Below are positions 25,848 through 35,154 of a stretch of 64,000 nucleotides of DNA, one piece after another (the stretch's first letter is position 1; every line of letters starts with the position of its first letter). Both the position numbers and the translations under genes were made by a program. The DNA comes from Candidatus Saccharimonadota bacterium. GTDB lineage: Bacteria; Patescibacteriota; Saccharimonadia; Saccharimonadales; UBA4665. The notes below the pieces were generated by a model, which was not told the DNA's origin, ran no database searches, and saw nothing but the letters and a program-made list of their open reading frames with translations. The stretch covers positions 1-64,000 of the forward strand of contig DAIDIO010000004.1 in NCBI GenBank assembly GCA_027459325.1. The letters are read 5' to 3'.

Positions 25848-27128
25848 ATGGAATTAATGAGTCGGTCAAGAGAAGAGATGGAATCGAACTTTATGGCTAG
25901 GTACCATAAAGAGGTGGAAGCTTTAAGGGGTTATGGCTCCGGCCCGTACGCGCAATTAGAGCATACCGCTATTGCTAATATACATAGTGAAAAACACCAA
26001 GCCAGTCCTTTCGTAACTGAAGCCGTATATAATTTCATGTTCGCTAACGGCAAGGAACGACAAATGTCTCCCCGCGTATTAGCTAACAAAAACGGCAAGG
26101 CAGTACAGAAATATAAGATAGTCCGGCATTATGAGAACCATGACGAGCTATGGACGCCGGAAAGCGAGGGCGAGCGGACGAAAACCGTCAAGGGTTGGGA
26201 GGATATTATTTTACCTTTATATATCGGCGATGATATGCCGAAGGAGTTTGAGTTGGCACTTGAACTGCCTAATTCCGCCAACCCACCCGGCCGGCACTGG
26301 CTCCAGATATTGGCCATGGCAATAATGGGTAAAACTGGTCCTCAGACAGTATTGGATAAAGGTTGCAGTATCAATACTAATCTTAAATGTATGGCCTTAC
26401 CCCGAGACGAGGATCTTTATTACTTTCCGATGCCCGTTGTATCAAATAAAAATAAGCGATCGGCTATAGACGAGAAAAAAACCAAGGCTTTGCGGAAGTT
26501 TTTAATGGAACAGATGGTTATTTTGGAAACGGGTCTTGGTATGGATCTGTACAATTGGCAACGCCCGGAGCTGGCTCTGCACGCTAAGAGTAGTACGTTC
26601 TATTTAGATGAACTTTCTAACCAACAGTTAGTTGATCAGTACGACCGGATTGTAGCAACTAAGCCCGCTAATGTTAAGTTTCAACAAGTAGATGTGGCTA
26701 TAGATTACGATAAACCAGATGCTCTAGAGGAACTTGAGAAATCACGTCGCCGGATTATTTTTGGACGTCAGCAGTTGCAGCCGCCCGAGATTGATTTTTT
26801 GTTTGACGTTGTCTGCATCAGAACTATGCTTTACCAATTAAACTCAAAACAACGGCGGACGGTTTTAGAAAACGCTCATAAGTGGATTAAACCGGACGGT
26901 ATTATTGTAGTTCAGGATTTTATTAACTACGATCCGGATAATGGTTTCTCGCCTATTCCACAGCGCAATTGGCCAGGCAATTACAAAACCTGGATTAAAA
27001 ATATGAAGAAATCTAAAGACGGCTTCGTTCACTATTTCACGGCTGATTCGGGAAGAGCCCGACGGGTTGTTTTCGGGCCGGCAATGGCTAAGCTGGCGCT
27101 TCCTAACCAGTATGAATTAGTTCCTTAA
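25848..27128 (+). CDS. methyltransferase-like hypothetical protein
   Basis: A large soluble protein (about 426 residues from the ATG at 25848; a TTG at 25770 and ATG at 25857 are alternatives). The mid region has QTVLDKGCSINTN, similar to methyltransferase motif I (VLDxGCG), and the C-terminal third has DFLFDVVCIRTMLYQLNSK followed by AHKWIKPDGIIVVQDF, similar to motifs IV-VI. About 100 residues separate the two. It may be a divergent SAM-binding protein. The upstream gap holds nothing clear. Confidence 0.5.
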   Translation: MELMSRSREEMESNFMARYHKEVEALRGYGSGPYAQLEHTAIANIHSEKHQASPFVTEAVYNFMFANGKERQMSPRVLANKNGKAVQKYKIVRHYENHDELWTPESEGERTKTVKGWEDIILPLYIGDDMPKEFELALELPNSANPPGRHWLQILAMAIMGKTGPQTVLDKGCSINTNLKCMALPRDEDLYYFPMPVVSNKNKRSAIDEKKTKALRKFLMEQMVILETGLGMDLYNWQRPELALHAKSSTFYLDELSNQQLVDQYDRIVATKPANVKFQQVDVAIDYDKPDALEELEKSRRRIIFGRQQLQPPEIDFLFDVVCIRTMLYQLNSKQRRTVLENAHKWIKPDGIIVVQDFINYDPDNGFSPIPQRNWPGNYKTWIKNMKKSKDGFVHYFTADSGRARRVVFGPAMAKLALPNQYELVP

Positions 27129-27132
27129 AGAA

Positions 27133-27990
27133 CTAATCTCGGCGGCCAATAGTTGGTACATCAAGAGTTATAAATACCCCGATTGCATCAATTATTTCAG
27201 CAATTTTTTGCAGCCTGGGATTCATTACTCCCCGTGCTTCATTTATTGCATCAACTGCCCATTGGTTATGGTTATAGGCAGGCAAATCTTCGTTGATTGC
27301 CCTTGCGGTATCTAGTGTTGTACCGATTTTACCATTCATTATTCCAACTCTGGCTATGTGATCGCCCTTCACTACTATTGGCTTGGCACCGGCTTTTACA
27401 GCTGATAATGCAACTGATCGTCCGCCAGCTTTAAAGTAGTTAGCATAAGTTAGCATGCGGCTATGCGCCGCTATTACTTGGTGCGCTATTATACTTCCCT
27501 CTCCTGTTGAAAACAGTTCAGGATAAAGGCCGGTCGCTTTGATAATTATACTTTCGGCATTATCTACAATGGTTTGGCTGATGAGTTGGCGCGAATTAAT
27601 GTAGGCGCAACCGATGGGCCCCTCGTGTTGATTCAGATTGAACTCGTCGCCATGTTCACACTTGTTATCGCTGTGAACGCCTGGTTGGAAACCCTTATCT
27701 TTTAAATCAGCCGTATCGTCTTGGATCTCGTTGTCAAAGGGCTTATCCTGCATGCTGCCCGGTGTGGTAACTTCTTCGGTGATGCAGCGGTTGTAGGTCA
27801 AATAGGCTACTCCGCCAAACATCTGTAACCCTAATTGGGCTAACCGGTCATCGGCGCAAGACTGTATGTCGTAAAGGCTAGCCGCTACATATAGATGGTC
27901 TCTTTGAGTAATAGCTTCATTTATTTCGTTTATTTCTGTTGTGTTCGACATGACTTGTTCCCCGTATAACGTGGAGCCTTCATAGGTCAT
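27133..27990 (-). CDS. CDCA-type (zeta class, cadmium-type) carbonic-anhydrase-like protein
   Basis: A 285-residue protein resembling the diatom CDCA repeat by residue order: SCADDR (Cys45, Asp47, Arg49), then MFGGVAYLTYNR, then GFQPGVHSDN (His106), then GPIGCAYINS (Cys128). In CDCA the metal is held by Cys, His and Cys in the equivalent places, and the Asp-x-Arg pair is at the active site. The C-terminal part (KPIVVKGDHIARVGIMNG and the downstream helix) also follows the CDCA layout. It would hydrate CO2 using Zn or Cd. Start ATG 27990 has an AGGGG Shine-Dalgarno. The match is by eye and needs a profile search. Confidence 0.6.
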   Translation of the reverse strand: MTYEGSTLYGEQVMSNTTEINEINEAITQRDHLYVAASLYDIQSCADDRLAQLGLQMFGGVAYLTYNRCITEEVTTPGSMQDKPFDNEIQDDTADLKDKGFQPGVHSDNKCEHGDEFNLNQHEGPIGCAYINSRQLISQTIVDNAESIIIKATGLYPELFSTGEGSIIAHQVIAAHSRMLTYANYFKAGGRSVALSAVKAGAKPIVVKGDHIARVGIMNGKIGTTLDTARAINEDLPAYNHNQWAVDAINEARGVMNPRLQKIAEIIDAIGVFITLDVPTIGRRD

Positions 27991-28024
27991 AAAGTCCCCT
28001 TATATCTTCATTATTACTACTGTT

Positions 28025-28055
28025 TGTGATAAAAAACACAAATTCCTATTATACT
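28025..28055 (+). promoter_or_regulatory. aquaporin promoter with CRP/FNR-like operator
   Basis: TGTGA-TAAAAA-ACACA (28025-28040) is one base off the CRP-family consensus TGTGA-N6-TCACA. It is followed by a -10 TATACT (28050-28055). The operator centre is about 30 nt upstream of the likely start, overlapping the -35 position, which fits repression or unusual activation. A Crp/Fnr regulator is encoded at 52843. Confidence 0.4.
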
Positions 28056-28210
28056 CTCCGGTGTTTTTTAGGAAAGAGTTTTTATGAAAAATAATATGAT
28101 AAGGGACTTCAAAGCCAAACAGCAATTAGACGCACTTTTAATAGCAGACTTTACAAACTGTAAAACCTCAGGTACTCTTATCTTTAATAACTTAAGTGGA
28201 GGTTCCAAGG

Positions 28211-28921
28211 ATGTTTGGAAGAAAGAAAGTAGCTGCGCTACTTGCGGAGTTCTTAGGCACTGCCGTGCTAACCCTATTAATTTTAAGTGTGCAACGCTCA
28301 CAATTAGGCTTGCAATATTTTGTAGCCTTAGGTGCCGGTCTAGTACTTGCCATACTAACCTTCGTCTTTGTTGAGTACTCAGGAGCATTTTTCAACCCAG
28401 CTGTTACAGTTGGACTGTGGACTGCTCGTAAACTATCAACCTTAGCTACCCTTACTTTTGTTGCAGTACAGTGTGCCGGCGGTTTTGCCGCTTTTGGTAT
28501 CTACTCATACTTCGGCAATAATAAGCTTGCTAACGTCGGCGGACATTTTACGCTGCGGATTTTAATCGCTGAATCAGTCGGTGCATTCGTATTTAGCTTC
28601 CTGTATGCTGCAACCCTATATAAAAGCTACAGCTCAGCAACCCGAGCTGCATTTTCAGGTATTGCATATACTTCAGGTATTTTAGTCGCTAGCTCAGCTG
28701 CTATCGGTATTCTAAACCCTGCTGTTGCATTAGGAATTCGAGCTTGGGCTACAGCTTACCTGGTTGGTCCATTCATCGGTGCTATTATTGGCATAAACCT
28801 TTACACTTTAGTTTTTGCTGAAGGTAGCGCAGTTAAAGTAGCGAGCGTTAGCGCTCGATCAGAAACTCCTGCTACTTCTAAGCGAACCGTTGCCAAGAAA
28901 AAGACGACCCGCAAAAAGTAA
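28211..28921 (+). CDS. aquaporin/glycerol facilitator (MIP family)
   Basis: A 236-residue MIP channel with both NPA boxes: FFNPAVTVGL after the second helix and ILNPAVALGI after the fifth. Six hydrophobic helices are visible. I use the ATG at 28211, which has GGAGG eight bases upstream; an in-frame GTG at 28196 is less likely. The C-terminal tail is Lys/Arg/Thr-rich (KRTVAKKKTTRKK), unusual for an aquaporin. Water, glycerol or a small neutral solute is the expected cargo. Confidence 0.93.
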   Translation: MFGRKKVAALLAEFLGTAVLTLLILSVQRSQLGLQYFVALGAGLVLAILTFVFVEYSGAFFNPAVTVGLWTARKLSTLATLTFVAVQCAGGFAAFGIYSYFGNNKLANVGGHFTLRILIAESVGAFVFSFLYAATLYKSYSSATRAAFSGIAYTSGILVASSAAIGILNPAVALGIRAWATAYLVGPFIGAIIGINLYTLVFAEGSAVKVASVSARSETPATSKRTVAKKKTTRKK

Positions 28922-28944
28922 CTAAAATAGAGCAAATTTTAAAG

Positions 28945-28978
28945 ACTGTCCGTTTAGGCTAAGCGGGCAGTTTTTTAT
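28945..28978 (+). terminator. rho-independent terminator after the aquaporin gene
   Basis: ACTGTCCG (28945-28952) pairs with CGGGCAGT (28964-28971), one G-U pair, followed by a T-rich tract. It also lies just past the end of the convergent helicase gene. Confidence 0.85.
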
Positions 28979-28981
28979 TTG

Positions 28982-31900
28982 TTATATAGCTTTGTTGATT
29001 AAGTCAGCTTCAAATTGCAAGACACCGGCATGGTTGGCAGGATACTGGCTGACAGCTGGGAAGTTTAGGTCCGTAATATGTTCCCACACGGCTTTAATAA
29101 GCTCTTTAAACTGCAGAATTTCTGTTTCATCAAAATGTAGTATTAGATTATCTATTAATTTTCCTGACTCGTCAGGCTCTATAAACTCTAAGGCTCCGGA
29201 GGTAACTTTTAGCCTGCCGCCGAAGTTGGCTGAGTTTTCAACCAGCAGTTTGTAAAATAGCAGTTGCTGGCGGTATTTATGCAGTTTAAGTTTCTCGTAG
29301 TCCTCTTTGCCCGACCAGCTGGAGCTAGGTTTACCGGTTTTAAAGTCAATGACCGAAATTTCGCTACTCGAAATATAATGCATTTTATCTATGTTGCCCG
29401 ACAAGTGTGCTTCTCCTATAACCACGCCTTCGTTTTTAAAACTGCGTTCCAGTTTGTCGGTTAGAGCTAAACTGCCCGGACGTTCTCTAAAGTAATCTGA
29501 TAGGGCCTTAGTGCCCCGCTTCTCCAGCCTTTTCTGGTCGCTTGCACGCAAATGCTTGCGGTTCAAAAAATCTGTAAAGTGGTTATTTATGTCACTCTGT
29601 TTTGGCAGCTTTTCGGTTCGGCATAATTCCTGATGAGCGTAACGGAGGGTTTTATGGATAGCATCACCGTAAGCTGCGGCTGGCGATAAGGCCTCCGGGA
29701 ACCGCAATAAGTTATGCGCCAGATAAAAACTGGGTCCGTCCTTAGTAACATCGAGGAAGTTATTGAGGTGGGTGACGCTGAGTTGGTAGTTTTTCAGGAT
29801 CGGCTCAAATAGAGTTGGTTTGTCGGCTACGATTTGGCGGAATTTATAGGCCCAGTCGGTCGATAGTATTTCGGCTGACCGCTCACGGGCCGGTGTGTCA
29901 TGGTCTATTGGCTTAAAACCGGGCATTAAATACTCGGCGGTTTCGTTAAATAGAAAACTAAGTGGTTGAGACGGCTTATTATCCAGATTGCTCTTATAGC
30001 TGGTTATATGAAGGCAGCTTTTAGCTCTTGTCAGGCTGACAAAGAATAGTCTGAGTTTATCATTTAGGTTATCACTGGCCGGTGCAATGGTTAGATTAGC
30101 TGGCAAGCGGATTCGCGAACTTGCGCTCCTGGCTGTCGGCCCCCAGACTTCATCGGCGGCATTAATAAGGAAAACAACATCAAATTCCAAGCCTTTCGCT
30201 TTGTAGGCGGTCATTACCTGTACAGCCTTGGTCGTCTGGGTGTGTGGGTTGGTATCGATGATTTTTAGATTAGCTGTCCTGTGCAGGTCGACAAAGTCGA
30301 TGAAATCAGCGACGTAGAGGGTCCTATCGGGCCGGAAACCGCGTAAACGCTGGCGTAATGTAGAAAGTTGTCCAAGCAGCGTTAAATAGCTGTCTGTGCC
30401 TTGCTCGTAACGACTATTGTTGAAGTAGTAGTTTCTCATTGGTGAAACAAAGCTGCTGACGCGCCTTTTGGGTAACAATAAATCGTCAAATTCATCATCG
30501 TGTAAATCACTGCTTTCGCCGACCAATTTATCCAGAAGATACTCCAGTGGTTCAAGCTTGGCAGTTTTAGCGAGCCCCATGAACCATTCCGCAATTGCCT
30601 TTAACTGCTTATCAGGGTGATGAATAAGCAGCTCCAGCCAGTGTTTGTGGTCTTCATACGCCTGGATGCTGAGCTTTAGCAGGTCCTCTGGATCATAGTC
30701 CCAGAAATCGTAACTTAGAACTTCAAGTAGGTAGGCATCGATGTCGTGCTGGTTATTGTCGCTAATTGCTGTGATCAGCCGACACATCGTGATGAGTTGA
30801 ACGATTATAGGTGAATCTAGAATATTTTCTCTTCTTTCGTAAGCGACGGGAACGCCGAGATCGCCTAAGTACGGCATCAACCTTTCCAGGTAGCGATGCC
30901 TCGGGGCAATGACAGCTATTTCTTCTGGCTTAATACCGGATTTAATATAATCTTTTATTTTCTGACTTATAAAATCGTACTGGGCCAGCTCGCTGACGAA
31001 TTGATCGTGCACTAAAATGTCTTGGCTGTGCTTAATTTTAGCGGTTAAATATTTTAATAATGGTTGGTTATTTATTTTAAGCCGGTCGGTAATCTGATTG
31101 GCTATAGTCTGACTGGAATTAAGTATCGTCTGGGTGGAGCGGTAGTTATCGGTAAGTGTAATAAGCTCAGCGTTGGGATAAAGATTCAAGAAGGCCGACA
31201 TATTTGAGGCCTGAGCGCCTTGAAAGGCATAGATCGCCTGATCATCATCACCGACGGCCATAATGTTTGGTCGTCCCTCATTGACCGGATTATTCCCAAG
31301 GGCACGGAGGATCCGCAGCTGGGCTTTATTGGTATCCTGGACCTCGTCAACCATGACGAACTGGTAGCGTTCTTGCAGGTCGTACAGCAGTTCCAGGTTG
31401 TTCTCCATGGCGTGTACGGATTCTATAATCATATCGTCAAAGTCATATAAAGCCTGATCTGCCATTTTTTGCATTAGTTGTTCGTAAACTTCATTGACTG
31501 CCTTCATTTTGGCGAGGTTGCGGCCACTGTCACGTAAAACGTGCTGGCCATTGAGATTTTTCTCGCACCAGTCGTTACGCCAGGCTGTTATTTTAGGTGC
31601 ATATTTTCCGCTAGGGTCGGTCATTTCTATGGCTTCGAGTAGTTCGCTTTTAATTCTAACTGCGTAACTGTCAAAGCCGTAAAGCGGCTGTTCTTCAATA
31701 TTCTGCAGGGCTTCCAGTAGCTGCCGGTATTCATTTAGTAGTTTAGGTGAAGCTTGGGCTTTAAAGCATTCGCTTGTTAAATCGTTGAGTTTATCAGTGA
31801 CGGATTGGTTACGCTGAAGAATTTCTTTCAGTTCATCTGGTGATAAAGCGTTCTGTTTAAGCCAGCTGATTATACTCATCGTGTCCTTGAGAAAAGTAAA

Positions 31901-32341
31901 ATCATCACCGGCTTTAGAGCTTAGCGGGTTAGAGTGTGGTAATTCGTCAAAGATGCTGCGGATTAGCTCAAATCGGCCGAGTTCATCAATTTGCTGCAGC
32001 ATCTGCCGATTGCTGAAGAAGTCCGGATACTGATTTATTAGCTCGCTGCCAAAGCTATGGAAAGTATGAATAGCGACATGATAAGCCGCTTGGCCAATTA
32101 CCGACTTAAGCCGGTCGCGCATATTCTGGGCGGCATTATCCGTAAAAGTTAAACATAGAATATTAGCCGGTAGTACACCGCCCTGTTTCAAAATGTTTGC
32201 TACCCGGTAGCTAAGTAACTGGGTTTTGCCAGTGCCAGGACCGGCTATAACCAGCAAGGGTCCATCAATTGCATCGACAGCTTGACGCTGAAGATCATTC
32301 AAAGCTTTGTAGCCCTCACTGAAGGTATTATTCATAGACAT
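28982..32341 (-). CDS. UvrD/PcrA-type helicase with C-terminal PD-(D/E)XK nuclease
   Basis: A 1119-residue SF1A helicase-nuclease. The N-terminal half has Walker A GPGTGKTQ (residues 33-40), FTDNAAQNMRDRL (motif Ia), MVDEVQDTNKAQLRIL (Walker B), MAVGDDDQAIYAFQGA (motif III) and DNYRST (motif IV). MTAYKAKGLEFDVVFLI is motif V. The C-terminal 250 residues are a RecB-like nuclease with SGNIDKM and VIDFKTGK as the catalytic Asp and DxK. It is AddA/AdnB-like in architecture; no AddB/AdnA partner is adjacent. Role: recombination or repair of double-strand ends. Confidence 0.9.
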   Translation of the reverse strand: MSMNNTFSEGYKALNDLQRQAVDAIDGPLLVIAGPGTGKTQLLSYRVANILKQGGVLPANILCLTFTDNAAQNMRDRLKSVIGQAAYHVAIHTFHSFGSELINQYPDFFSNRQMLQQIDELGRFELIRSIFDELPHSNPLSSKAGDDFTFLKDTMSIISWLKQNALSPDELKEILQRNQSVTDKLNDLTSECFKAQASPKLLNEYRQLLEALQNIEEQPLYGFDSYAVRIKSELLEAIEMTDPSGKYAPKITAWRNDWCEKNLNGQHVLRDSGRNLAKMKAVNEVYEQLMQKMADQALYDFDDMIIESVHAMENNLELLYDLQERYQFVMVDEVQDTNKAQLRILRALGNNPVNEGRPNIMAVGDDDQAIYAFQGAQASNMSAFLNLYPNAELITLTDNYRSTQTILNSSQTIANQITDRLKINNQPLLKYLTAKIKHSQDILVHDQFVSELAQYDFISQKIKDYIKSGIKPEEIAVIAPRHRYLERLMPYLGDLGVPVAYERRENILDSPIIVQLITMCRLITAISDNNQHDIDAYLLEVLSYDFWDYDPEDLLKLSIQAYEDHKHWLELLIHHPDKQLKAIAEWFMGLAKTAKLEPLEYLLDKLVGESSDLHDDEFDDLLLPKRRVSSFVSPMRNYYFNNSRYEQGTDSYLTLLGQLSTLRQRLRGFRPDRTLYVADFIDFVDLHRTANLKIIDTNPHTQTTKAVQVMTAYKAKGLEFDVVFLINAADEVWGPTARSASSRIRLPANLTIAPASDNLNDKLRLFFVSLTRAKSCLHITSYKSNLDNKPSQPLSFLFNETAEYLMPGFKPIDHDTPARERSAEILSTDWAYKFRQIVADKPTLFEPILKNYQLSVTHLNNFLDVTKDGPSFYLAHNLLRFPEALSPAAAYGDAIHKTLRYAHQELCRTEKLPKQSDINNHFTDFLNRKHLRASDQKRLEKRGTKALSDYFRERPGSLALTDKLERSFKNEGVVIGEAHLSGNIDKMHYISSSEISVIDFKTGKPSSSWSGKEDYEKLKLHKYRQQLLFYKLLVENSANFGGRLKVTSGALEFIEPDESGKLIDNLILHFDETEILQFKELIKAVWEHITDLNFPAVSQYPANHAGVLQFEADLINKAI

Positions 32342-32365
32342 TATTGTACCTTTTTAGGGATGGAA

Positions 32366-33559
32366 CTAGTAGCGGGCGTGAGCTAGAGCACAAACTTCAC
32401 AACCATCTTCGCTTCTAAACTGCATAAAGAATTGTTTGGTGGCAGCGCTCCAAGGTTCGAGATCTTTAAAACCTTTCAGATCGGCAGCCTCACGGACCAA
32501 GAAGCCAAGTCGTCCGTGAAAGCGCAATTTGCCAGTATCAACGACTGCCCAGTTATTGCCAGCCGGTATGACAGTGATCGGTTTCTTGACCACATAAGAT
32601 TTATACATTTCACCTTTTGCTGACCTGATGAGGTTATGCGCAACAAAGGCCCCGTCATGTAGCGCGGTTTGGGCCATGCCGCTAAATGGCGTATTGGCAT
32701 TGTCGCCGATTACAAAGACGTGAGGTTCGGCCTGCAGATAGGCGTCAACACCGACTTTCCCACGACCCATTAATATAAACTTATTACTTAAAAAGAACGG
32801 ATGATTGGTGACGCCGGCGGTCCATACAACAGTGTGACTTTTAATAGGCTGACCATTAATTGTTAAGCCGTCGGCAGTTTCTCCTTCTACTTTAGAGTTC
32901 AAGTATACCTTGATGCCTAATTTTTTAAGTCGCCTTTTAACTTGCCTGCTGGTTGGTTTAGGTAGATTAGGGAGTAATCTCGGTAATGCCTCAACCAGGC
33001 TTACGTTCACCCTTTTGCTAGCCAGTCCATGGTTTTTAGCAATTTGCTTAACGTAAGTGGGTAAGGCTCCGGCCAGTTCGATTCCGGTAGGACCGGCACC
33101 AACAATAATATAGTGAAGATCTGGTTTGCCTTCATCGATGAGTTGCTTATGGAGGTGCTCTTTAAACCTGGCTGCTTCGGCCTGGGTTTTAATGCTGTAG
33201 GAATATTCAGCCAGGCCCGGTATGCCAAAATAATTGGTTACTACACCAAGGGCCAGTATCAGGTAGTCGTAGCCAAAAGACTGGTTATCTTTGGTAATTA
33301 TTAATTTATTTGCCCGGTCAAAGGTCGTTGCTTCGCCTTTTACAAGTTGGATATTTGTATTGGCAAATATAGTTGAGTAAGGGATGCTGGAATTAGACCG
33401 CGATCCACCTGTTGCTGATTGATACAGCGTCGGATAATATCGGAGATTATCGTCGTCGCTTAATAGTGTTACCGAAAACTCAGGGTGACTACTCAGCTCT
33501 AGAGCAGCTTTAACGCCACCAAAACCACCGCCCACAATTAATACTTTGCTTTTTGACAT
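32366..33559 (-). CDS. ndh: type II NADH:quinone oxidoreductase (NDH-2)
   Basis: A 397-residue FAD-dependent pyridine nucleotide-disulfide-type enzyme. The N-terminal FAD motif is VLIVGGGFGGVKAALEL; the second dinucleotide motif is YIIVGAGPTGIELAGAL. HVFIGDNA-like VFVIGDNANTPF closes the FAD site. It lacks a redox disulfide, as expected for NDH-2. It would oxidise NADH and reduce membrane quinone without pumping. It follows the helicase gene by 24 bp in map order but is transcribed first on the minus strand. Confidence 0.9.
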   Translation of the reverse strand: MSKSKVLIVGGGFGGVKAALELSSHPEFSVTLLSDDDNLRYYPTLYQSATGGSRSNSSIPYSTIFANTNIQLVKGEATTFDRANKLIITKDNQSFGYDYLILALGVVTNYFGIPGLAEYSYSIKTQAEAARFKEHLHKQLIDEGKPDLHYIIVGAGPTGIELAGALPTYVKQIAKNHGLASKRVNVSLVEALPRLLPNLPKPTSRQVKRRLKKLGIKVYLNSKVEGETADGLTINGQPIKSHTVVWTAGVTNHPFFLSNKFILMGRGKVGVDAYLQAEPHVFVIGDNANTPFSGMAQTALHDGAFVAHNLIRSAKGEMYKSYVVKKPITVIPAGNNWAVVDTGKLRFHGRLGFLVREAADLKGFKDLEPWSAATKQFFMQFRSEDGCEVCALAHARY

Positions 33560-33590
33560 CTTGCTTATGATTATACCTTAGACAAAGTTT

Positions 33591-34304
33591 TTATTGAACA
33601 ACTATAGGGCCATTGGTTGGCGGTGGAGGTGTTGGTGATTCTGGGCTAACTACTTGAGGTGATGCTGGGCTTTGTGTGGGATAACTTTGAGTCGGTTGAA
33701 TGACAGCTGGCGCCGGACTAGCTGGCTGCGGACTAGCTGGCTGCATAGCCTGATAACCAGCTGGTGGTACCGGCATCGCTACCGGCTGTGGTGGCCCCAT
33801 TGGCTGACTACCCTGCCCCGGTACGGTGCCAGACTCAATCATGTCGTTAAAGGCATCCTGCACAAACACTACCCCAATAAAATGAATTAACCAGAGTAAC
33901 AAGAAGGTTAAGGCGGTGTTCATTTTGCCGTTAGTGTATTCGCTTACAGCTTTAGAGAACTTAAAGAACCAGTAAAAGGTCAATGGGAGGATGATCAGGA
34001 AAGCCAATACACTCATGAGCATGCCGGCTATTCCTAATCCTGCTGATGCTGGACTGGCTGTTTGTTGTGAAGTCGGGCCGAAACTGTTAGTGGCGACCTG
34101 AGGGCTTGATGCTACAGCTGCAAGGATTACAATTAATGCAACCACGGCTAAAATTACTGGGACGAAAAGTAACCAGATAGTAGGAACATGGGTGCGGGTT
34201 TTTTGGTTAAGTTCTTTTTTAGTTACCACCAGCCAATAAAGATCATAAATTCCCAGTGTAACTATGCTTAATGCAAAAACCGCTAATAGATTTCGTTTTT
34301 TCAT
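33591..34304 (-). CDS. DUF4234-like membrane protein with Pro-rich tail
   Basis: A 237-residue protein with four hydrophobic segments. The start (RNLLAVFALSIVTLGIYDLYWLVVTKKELN) is the DUF4234 signature. The last 80 residues are a Pro/Gln/Ser-rich, low-complexity tail (repeats of PASPQPAS type). Function unknown. Confidence 0.7.
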   Translation of the reverse strand: MKKRNLLAVFALSIVTLGIYDLYWLVVTKKELNQKTRTHVPTIWLLFVPVILAVVALIVILAAVASSPQVATNSFGPTSQQTASPASAGLGIAGMLMSVLAFLIILPLTFYWFFKFSKAVSEYTNGKMNTALTFLLLWLIHFIGVVFVQDAFNDMIESGTVPGQGSQPMGPPQPVAMPVPPAGYQAMQPASPQPASPAPAVIQPTQSYPTQSPASPQVVSPESPTPPPPTNGPIVVQ

Positions 34305-34376
34305 TTAATGTTTGCTTATCCTCCTGATGTTGTTAATTTTATCTTCAGACTACATTGTTCTTATGCTTAAAGCAAA

Positions 34377-35021
34377 TTATTTTTTTTGCTGAATTGGATT
34401 ACTTCTGGTGAAGTGGTAAAGGATAATCATGGCAGCACTATAGATAATGCTAAAGTAGATACCGATCAGGATGAGAATCAGTACGCTAAACAATACCTGT
34501 ACACTAATGACTCCCCAAACTTCCACGGCATGGCCTTTGCCGTTTCGCCAAGCGGCTTTCAGGGATTCAATAATGCTCAGGTTTTGATCAAACATATAAT
34601 ACGGCGCCATAATCAGGCGCGGCAATACAATAAACACCGGCACAATAAAGCATATTATGCTTAAGACAATACCGAAGAATATCAGGATGTATAGCCCGGC
34701 CATTCTGAGCGACAGTCTGGTGCCTCTATCGAGGGCATCGGCGATGGAAATTTTGCGCTGACGGACGCTGTTTATTAGAACGACGGTGGCCGACAACATA
34801 AACAAGTAGGAAACTATATAAAGCAGAGACGTCAGTAAATATCCATTTGTATAACTAACGGTTATGTCGGTTATGTAGGTCAGTATGGTAAGGATTAAGA
34901 AAGCTGGAAGATTGAGTGTGACTACGGCTTTGGAGAACTTATATATACCGAACGGGCCGGGCCAATTGTGTTCCGGTACGAATTCTAGATTTTCTGAAGA
35001 CGTTGTCTTGTACTTAGCCAT
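34377..35021 (-). CDS. hypothetical polytopic membrane protein
   Basis: A 214-residue protein with five or six predicted helices, resembling YciC/DUF975-type integral membrane proteins (ISIADALDRGTRLSLRM then a long hydrophobic pair, then NLSIIESLKAAWRNGKGH). No catalytic motif. It is 72 bp upstream of the DUF4234 gene on the same strand. Confidence 0.6.
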   Translation of the reverse strand: MAKYKTTSSENLEFVPEHNWPGPFGIYKFSKAVVTLNLPAFLILTILTYITDITVSYTNGYLLTSLLYIVSYLFMLSATVVLINSVRQRKISIADALDRGTRLSLRMAGLYILIFFGIVLSIICFIVPVFIVLPRLIMAPYYMFDQNLSIIESLKAAWRNGKGHAVEVWGVISVQVLFSVLILILIGIYFSIIYSAAMIILYHFTRSNPIQQKK

Positions 35022-35154
35022 AAGCTTCAGGCCTTACTTTAAGTGACAGCACGGATAATAGTCAATTTAATTAACTGATTTATTAATTAAAATTAGATTG
35101 CCATAAGCAATAAAAAGTTGCAATTATGTATGAATAGCCCTTAAGCTTGTAGCT

